A stretch of DNA of 64,000 nt from Polyangium fumosum (GTDB lineage: Bacteria > Myxococcota_A > Polyangia > Polyangiales > Polyangiaceae). Shown one piece after another: positions 59,193 to 64,000 of the stretch. The notes under the pieces are model-generated. The model worked only from the letters and a program-made list of their open reading frames with translations. It was not told where the DNA came from and did not search any database. Position 1 is the stretch's first letter. Every line of letters begins with the position of its first letter. The stretch is from contig NZ_SSMQ01000050.1 of NCBI RefSeq assembly GCF_005144585.1, positions 1-64,000 of the forward strand. The letters are read 5' to 3'. A program made the translations under genes and the position numbers.

Positions 59193-61640
59193 GTGCAGCC
59201 TGGAGACGTGGTCGGCGGTCGTTTCGTCCTCGAGCGTATCGCCGGCACGGGGGGCATGGGCTCGGTGTTCCGCGGCCACGACCGCGCCACGCGCGCGCCC
59301 GTGGCCATCAAGGTCCTCGCCCAGCACGACGCCGAGGCCATCCGCCGCTTCGATCACGAGGCCAAGATCCTCGCCGAGCTCGGCCATCCCCATATCGTGC
59401 GTTACGTCGCGCACGGGGCCGACCCCGCGGGCGCGCCTTGGCTCGTCATGGAATGGCTGGAAGGCAGGAGCCTCGCGTCACGCCTCGTCGAAGGGCACCT
59501 CACGCAGGCTGAGGCCGTGGGCCTCGGGATCCGCGTCGCCTCGGCCCTCGCCGCGGCCCACGCGCGCGGGATCGTCCATCGCGACGTCAAGCCGAGCAAC
59601 GTCTTCCTCGTCGGGGGTGTGCCCGAGGCCGCCAAGGTCCTCGATTTTGGCCTCGCCCAGGCCGCCTCGAACGGCGCGCGGCTGACCCGCACCGGCAGCG
59701 TTCTTGGCACACCTGGATACATGGCGCCCGAACAGGCCCAGGGCTTGCGGGGACGTGTCCATGCACGCGCCGACGTGTTTTCCCTCGGCGCGCTGCTCTT
59801 CGAATGCTTGACGGGCAAACCCGCGTTCGAGGGCGAAGGCGTCATGGCCATCCTCGCGCGGCTCCTGCTCGAAGACGCGCCGCGCGTCCGATCGATCCAG
59901 CCGGAGATTCCGCGGGCGCTCGACACGCTCGTCGCGCGGATGCTCTCGCGCGTGGCCGAGGCGAGGCCCGCCGACGGGGCCGAGGTGCTGCGCGCCCTCG
60001 AAGGCATCGACGCCGTTGGAGGTGAAAGGATCTCCGTCGTGCCGGCCTTGCCCGAGGGGATCAGCGATCGCGAGCATCGCCTCGTCTGCGCGATCGTCGC
60101 CGCGCCCGCCGTGGAGGCCGCGATCCGGCCGTCGAGCCCGACCTTGCGCACGCAGCTCCCTCGTTCGTCCTGGGACGACGTGCGGGTCATCGCGCGGCGG
60201 CACGGCGCCTCGCCCGCGGAGCTCGCTTCGGGCACGCTCTTGCTCTCGCTCGACGGGTCCGCGGACGGGCCGGTGCGCGCGGCGCGCTGCGCCTTGGAGA
60301 TCGCCGATCTCCTGCTGGGGTTCCGGGTCGCGCTCGTGACGGGCCGCTCCGATGCGAGGCGGGATTTGCCGGCCCCCGAGGTGGTCGAGCGCGCGCTCGA
60401 TCTGCTGAAGCGCGCGAGCCGCGCGCCCGCGTTCGGGGTGCGGATCGACGATCGGACGCAGGCCCTCTTGCCCGCGCGGTTCGAGATCGAAGGCCCCGCC
60501 GACGACGGGCGTCTTCGTCGCGAGCGGGACGATCTCGGCAAGCCGTGCCCGCTGCTCGGGCAGCCCTGCGTGTTCACGGGCCGCAAGGGCGAGCTCGCGG
60601 TGGTGCTCGATCTGCTCGAAGAAGGGCTCGACGAGCCACGCGCGTCGGCCGCGCTCGTGGTCGCGCCGGCGGGGCTCGGCAAGACACGCCTCGCGCAGGA
60701 GGTGGTGCGCGCGCTCCAGGCGAGCCGCCCGGACCTCGTGGTCGGCTTCGCGCGACCCGGCAGCAGCAGCGCCGAGTTCGGGATGATCGAGCCGGCGATC
60801 CGGGCCCTCGCGACCTCGCCCGACGCGGGCGCCGCCGTCCGCTTCGAGGATCGGGCGATCGACGTCCTCCGGGCGCGCGCGGAGGCGGGGCCGCTCTTGC
60901 TCGTGCTCGACGAAGTGCAGTGGGCGGACGCGGCCTCGCTCGCGCTCGTGGATCAGGCGCTCGGCGAGCTCTCGGACCGGCCCATTGGCGTGCTCGCGCT
61001 CGCGCGGCCCGAGGTGCGGGACCGCGCGCCGGGGCTCTTCGCGCGCCGGAGCGTGCAGGAGATCCGCCTGGGGACGCTCTCGCAGCGGGCCGCGCGCGAG
61101 TTCTTGCGGCGCGCGCTCGGGCCCGACATGGACGACGAAGCCCTCGCGGCGCTCGCGCAGCGGTCCGAGGGCCATCCGCTCTTTTTGCAGGAGCTCGCGC
61201 GTGGCGCGGAGGGCGTGACGCCGGAGGCGCTGCTCGCCGTGCACGGGCCCGCGATCGCCGAGCTCGTCCCTGCCGCGCGGCGCTTGCTCCGCGCGGCGGC
61301 CTTCGTCGGCGTCACGTTCTGGGAGGGCGCGGTCGTCACGCTGCTCGGCGGCGATACGGACGTCACGCAGGTGCGCTCGATGCTCTGCGATCTCGCGAAG
61401 CGGGAGATCATCACGAAGCGGCGGACGAGCAGCGCCCCGAACGACACGGAGTACGCGTTCAGCCAGCCCATGCTGCGCGAGGCGTTCCTGGCGACGTCGA
61501 CGGAGGCGGATCTCCGGCGAGGTCAAGCGCTCGCCGAGCGCTGGCTCGCGGGCTCGGGCGTGCGCCCCACGGCGCACGCGGGCAGCGAGGGAGACGCCGC
61601 GCTCGCCCTCGCGCGGAAGCAAGGCGGCGCGCGTTCATGA
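59193..61640 (+). CDS. Ser/Thr kinase with cyclase-like and STAND regions, lacking the TPR tail
   Basis: The GTG at 59193 is chosen because it begins at the family N-terminus (xQPGDVVGGRFVLERI); a GTG at 59142 would add 17 residues from the tandem array. The 815-residue protein has an active-looking kinase domain (AGTGGMGSVF glycine loop, VAIK, HRDVKPSN, DFG, APEQ), a degenerate cyclase-like region (about 300-430) and a P-loop ATPase (APAGLGKTR; LLLVLDEVQWAD) with its winged-helix part. It stops there: the long TPR-like region of its paralogue at 9752-13630 is missing. The stop overlaps the ATG of the next paralogue by four bases, so the pair is translationally coupled and probably arose by tandem duplication. 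Confidence 0.88.
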   Translation: MQPGDVVGGRFVLERIAGTGGMGSVFRGHDRATRAPVAIKVLAQHDAEAIRRFDHEAKILAELGHPHIVRYVAHGADPAGAPWLVMEWLEGRSLASRLVEGHLTQAEAVGLGIRVASALAAAHARGIVHRDVKPSNVFLVGGVPEAAKVLDFGLAQAASNGARLTRTGSVLGTPGYMAPEQAQGLRGRVHARADVFSLGALLFECLTGKPAFEGEGVMAILARLLLEDAPRVRSIQPEIPRALDTLVARMLSRVAEARPADGAEVLRALEGIDAVGGERISVVPALPEGISDREHRLVCAIVAAPAVEAAIRPSSPTLRTQLPRSSWDDVRVIARRHGASPAELASGTLLLSLDGSADGPVRAARCALEIADLLLGFRVALVTGRSDARRDLPAPEVVERALDLLKRASRAPAFGVRIDDRTQALLPARFEIEGPADDGRLRRERDDLGKPCPLLGQPCVFTGRKGELAVVLDLLEEGLDEPRASAALVVAPAGLGKTRLAQEVVRALQASRPDLVVGFARPGSSSAEFGMIEPAIRALATSPDAGAAVRFEDRAIDVLRARAEAGPLLLVLDEVQWADAASLALVDQALGELSDRPIGVLALARPEVRDRAPGLFARRSVQEIRLGTLSQRAAREFLRRALGPDMDDEALAALAQRSEGHPLFLQELARGAEGVTPEALLAVHGPAIAELVPAARRLLRAAAFVGVTFWEGAVVTLLGGDTDVTQVRSMLCDLAKREIITKRRTSSAPNDTEYAFSQPMLREAFLATSTEADLRRGQALAERWLAGSGVRPTAHAGSEGDAALALARKQGGARS

Positions 61641-64000
61641 ACCGCGGCGAGGTCGTCGCCGGCCGCTTCGTGATCGAGCGTCGCGCCGGCGCAGGCGGCA
61701 TGGGCGCGGTCTACCGCGCGCACGACCGCGCGACGGGCCTGCCGGTCGCGCTCAAGGTCATCCACCAGCCCGCCGCGGACGCGACACGCCGCTTCGACAT
61801 CGAGGCCCGCGCGCTCGCCGAGCTCTCGCATCCGCACGTCGTCCGGTACGTGACGCACGGGCTCTCCGAGGCGGGGTTTCCCTACCTCGTGATGGAGTGG
61901 CTGGAAGGCGAGGACCTCGCCGCGCGGCTCGCGCGCGGGCCGCTCACGCTGGCGGAGAGCCTGCTCGTCGCGCGCCGCGTGGCCGCGGGCCTCGGCGCGG
62001 CGCACGCGCGGGGCATCGTGCATCGGGACGTCAAGCCGACGAACCTCGTGCTCGAAGGCCGCGCGATCGAGGGCGTGAAGCTCGTGGATTTTGGCCTCGC
62101 GCAGCTCGGCCACACGTCGCGCAAGCTCACGCGCTCAGGCATGATCCTGGGGACGCCGGGGTACATGGCCCCCGAGCAGGCGAGCGGCGACGGCACGCCG
62201 ATCGACGCGCGCGCGGACGTCTTCTCGCTCGGCGCCGTGCTCTACGAGTGCCTCACGGGCCGCCCGCCCTTCCAGGCCGAGAACCTCATGGGCCTCTTCG
62301 CCAAGCTCCTGCTCGAAGAGGCCCCGCGCCTCGCCGAAGCGCGGCCCGATCTGCCCCCGCGGCTCGACGCGCTGATGGCGCGGCTGCTCGCGAAACAGCC
62401 CGCGTCACGCCCGGCGAACGGCCCGGCCCTCGAAGCCGAGCTCGCCGCGATCGAGGCGCTCGGCACCGAGGAGACGGGCGAGGTCCCGACGATCGCAGAC
62501 GAGCCCGCGGCGATGGGCCTGACCGACGTGGAGGCGCGGTTCGTCTCGATCCTGGCCCTCCACCGCGACCCCGTGAGCGGCGCGCTCGACGCGCAGGTCT
62601 CGACGCAACGCTCGCACGCCGATGTCGTGGCGGCGGTGCGGTACGAGGTCGCGCCGCTCGGCGCGCGTGTCGACGAGCTGCGCAACGGCGCGCTCGTGGT
62701 CACGCTGCTCGGCGCCGGAGAGCCCATGGATCGCGCCGCGCGCGCGGCCCGCGCGGCCTTGCGGCTCCGCGCGATCCTCCCCGACGCGGCGATCGCGCTC
62801 GCGACGGGACGCGCCGAGGCCTCCGCGCGCCTGCCCGTCGGCGAGGTCGTCGATCGGGTCGCGAGGCAACTCGAACGGGAGACGGGGGAGGTCCTCGGCA
62901 TCCGCATCGACGACGTCACGCGCGCCCTGCTCGACGCGCGCTTCGACGTCACGAGCTTGCCCGAGGGCCACCGCCTCGTCGCGGAGCGCGCCTCCGGCGA
63001 GGCCGCGCGCACGCTGCTCGGCAGGCCGAGCCCCTTCGTCGGCCGCGACCGCGAGCTGCGCATGGTGCGTGATCTCGTCGACGCGGCGATCGAGGAAGAG
63101 AGCCCCTCGGCCGTGCTCCTCGTCGGCGCGGCGGGCGCCGGCAAATCACGCCTGCTCGCGGAGCTCGTCACGCGTCTCCGACAGGATCGCCCGGACGTGC
63201 TCGTGGCCCGCGGGCACGGCGATCTGCTCGGCCAGGGCTCTCCCTATTCGCTCCTCGGCTCCACGCTGCTCGGCGCGCTCTCGGGGGCGCCCTTCGAGGG
63301 CCGCGCGCGGCTCGCCGCGTTCGTCGGAAGATACCTCCCCGCCGCGGACGCCGAGCGTGTCACCGAGCTCGTCGCCGAGCTCATCGGCCTCCCTTTGTCC
63401 GACGAGGCGAGCCCGCGCCTGCGCGCCGCGCGCCAGAGCCCGGCGCTCATGAAGGATCACGTGCGCGGGGCCGTCGTGGATCTGCTCGCCGCGATGACAC
63501 GCAAGCACCCCGTCGTCCTCGCGCTCGAAGACGTGCAATGGGGGGACGCCGTCTCGCTGCGCCTGCTCGACGCGGCCATGCGCGAGCTCGGCCCTCGCCC
63601 CTTCCTCGTCCTCGCCGCCGCGCGCCCCGAGGCCCTCACGTCGTTTCCGCGCCTCTTCGGAGATCGCGCGCACGAGGTGCGGCTCGCGGAGCTGCCGCGC
63701 AAGGCGAGCGCCCGCCTCACCCGCCACGCCCTCGGCGAGGAGACACCTTCCGCGCTCGTCGACACGCTCGTCGAGCGCGCCGCGGGCAATCCCTTTTATC
63801 TGGAAGAGCTCGTGCGCGCCGTCGCCGAGGGGCGCGGCGGCGTCTTGCCCGAGACCGTGCTCGGCATGATCGAGGCGCGCCTCGACGCGCTCGATCCACC
63901 GGCGCGGCGAGTCCTCCGGGCGGCGAGCGTCTTCGGCGAAACCTTCTTTCATGGCGGCATTCCGGCCCTGCTCGGCGACGACGCGCCGAACGACGAAGAC
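61637..64000 (+). CDS. Ser/Thr kinase with cyclase-like and STAND regions (partial at right edge)
   Basis: It begins at the ATG that overlaps the previous stop and remains open through 64000 (788 codons seen), so the C-terminus is cut. Order of domains: kinase (about 8-265, AGAGGMGAVY, VALK, HRDVKPTN, DFG, APEQ), degenerate cyclase-like (about 300-440), STAND ATPase with GAAGAGKSR (about 499-507) and VLALEDVQWGD, then the winged-helix part with SVFGETFF. The P-loop region reads almost like that of the protein at 9752-13630 (VGRDRELRMV, then GHGDLLGQGSPYSLL), so those two are closer to each other than either is to the 59193-61640 protein. A TPR-like tail may lie beyond the edge. Confidence 0.9.
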   Translation, partial: MNRGEVVAGRFVIERRAGAGGMGAVYRAHDRATGLPVALKVIHQPAADATRRFDIEARALAELSHPHVVRYVTHGLSEAGFPYLVMEWLEGEDLAARLARGPLTLAESLLVARRVAAGLGAAHARGIVHRDVKPTNLVLEGRAIEGVKLVDFGLAQLGHTSRKLTRSGMILGTPGYMAPEQASGDGTPIDARADVFSLGAVLYECLTGRPPFQAENLMGLFAKLLLEEAPRLAEARPDLPPRLDALMARLLAKQPASRPANGPALEAELAAIEALGTEETGEVPTIADEPAAMGLTDVEARFVSILALHRDPVSGALDAQVSTQRSHADVVAAVRYEVAPLGARVDELRNGALVVTLLGAGEPMDRAARAARAALRLRAILPDAAIALATGRAEASARLPVGEVVDRVARQLERETGEVLGIRIDDVTRALLDARFDVTSLPEGHRLVAERASGEAARTLLGRPSPFVGRDRELRMVRDLVDAAIEEESPSAVLLVGAAGAGKSRLLAELVTRLRQDRPDVLVARGHGDLLGQGSPYSLLGSTLLGALSGAPFEGRARLAAFVGRYLPAADAERVTELVAELIGLPLSDEASPRLRAARQSPALMKDHVRGAVVDLLAAMTRKHPVVLALEDVQWGDAVSLRLLDAAMRELGPRPFLVLAAARPEALTSFPRLFGDRAHEVRLAELPRKASARLTRHALGEETPSALVDTLVERAAGNPFYLEELVRAVAEGRGGVLPETVLGMIEARLDALDPPARRVLRAASVFGETFFHGGIPALLGDDAPNDED

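Overview
The window looks like chromosome of a large-genome myxobacterium of the Polyangiales/Sorangiineae type (for example Sorangium, Polyangium or Minicystis relatives). This rests on the very high GC, on giant eukaryotic-like Ser/Thr kinases fused to STAND-type ATPases, on PAS/GAF histidine kinases, on Cys-rich and MopE-type surface lipoproteins with glycine-rich linkers, and on GC-rich intergenic palindromes. The species is an inference. I saw no rRNA, tRNA, CRISPR array, insertion sequence or prophage.

Layout. 1-6.1 kb (minus strand): a secreted beta-helix protein cut by the left edge, a DUF202 membrane protein, a 43-bp tandem array with a hairpin cluster, and a GT-C type membrane glycosyltransferase. 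6.2-19.7 kb (plus): a second multi-pass membrane protein, a PAS-GAF histidine kinase, a kinase/cyclase-like/STAND protein and a 1981-residue pseudokinase-STAND-GAF-PAS-histidine kinase. 19.7-22.8 kb (minus): a pentaheme lipoprotein, a roughly 300-bp inverted-repeat element and an NTF2-like protein. 23.1-33.8 kb (plus): a kinase-STAND-GAF-STAS giant, a 21/22-bp tandem array, a MopE-type lipoprotein, a membrane PAS histidine kinase and a small outer-membrane-like protein. 33.8-40.9 kb (minus): a double-kinase hybrid sensor and an apparent copper operon (His-rich lipoprotein, TolC-like lipoprotein, Tat multicopper oxidase). 41.0-43.9 kb (plus): L-serine dehydratase, ThiM and a DUF3750 lipoprotein. 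43.9-52.3 kb (minus): an orphan type VI secretion spike-loading cassette (VgrG, DUF2169-pentapeptide, pentapeptide, DUF3540, PAAR-like DUF4150). 52.4-56.1 kb: a haem lipoprotein, a membrane protein, a SpoIIAA/STAS-like protein and an AAC(6')-like acetyltransferase. 56.2-58.9 kb (plus): an overlapping AAA ATPase-TOPRIM pair that looks like an anti-phage module, then an unknown helical protein. 58.9-64 kb: a 42-bp tandem array and two overlapping kinase/cyclase-like/STAND genes, the last cut by the right edge.

How the genes work together. Signal transduction dominates: eight large sensor or kinase genes make up roughly 45% of the window, and no stand-alone response regulator is present, so their partners must be elsewhere or the outputs are internal. 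Two of the giants share one N-terminal scaffold but carry different outputs, one a histidine kinase and the other a STAS domain. The best candidates for something not well described are the AAA-TOPRIM pair at 56.2-58.1 kb, the kinase-STAS giant, the toxin-less type VI cassette, the polyhistidine copper lipoprotein, and several different intergenic repeat families.
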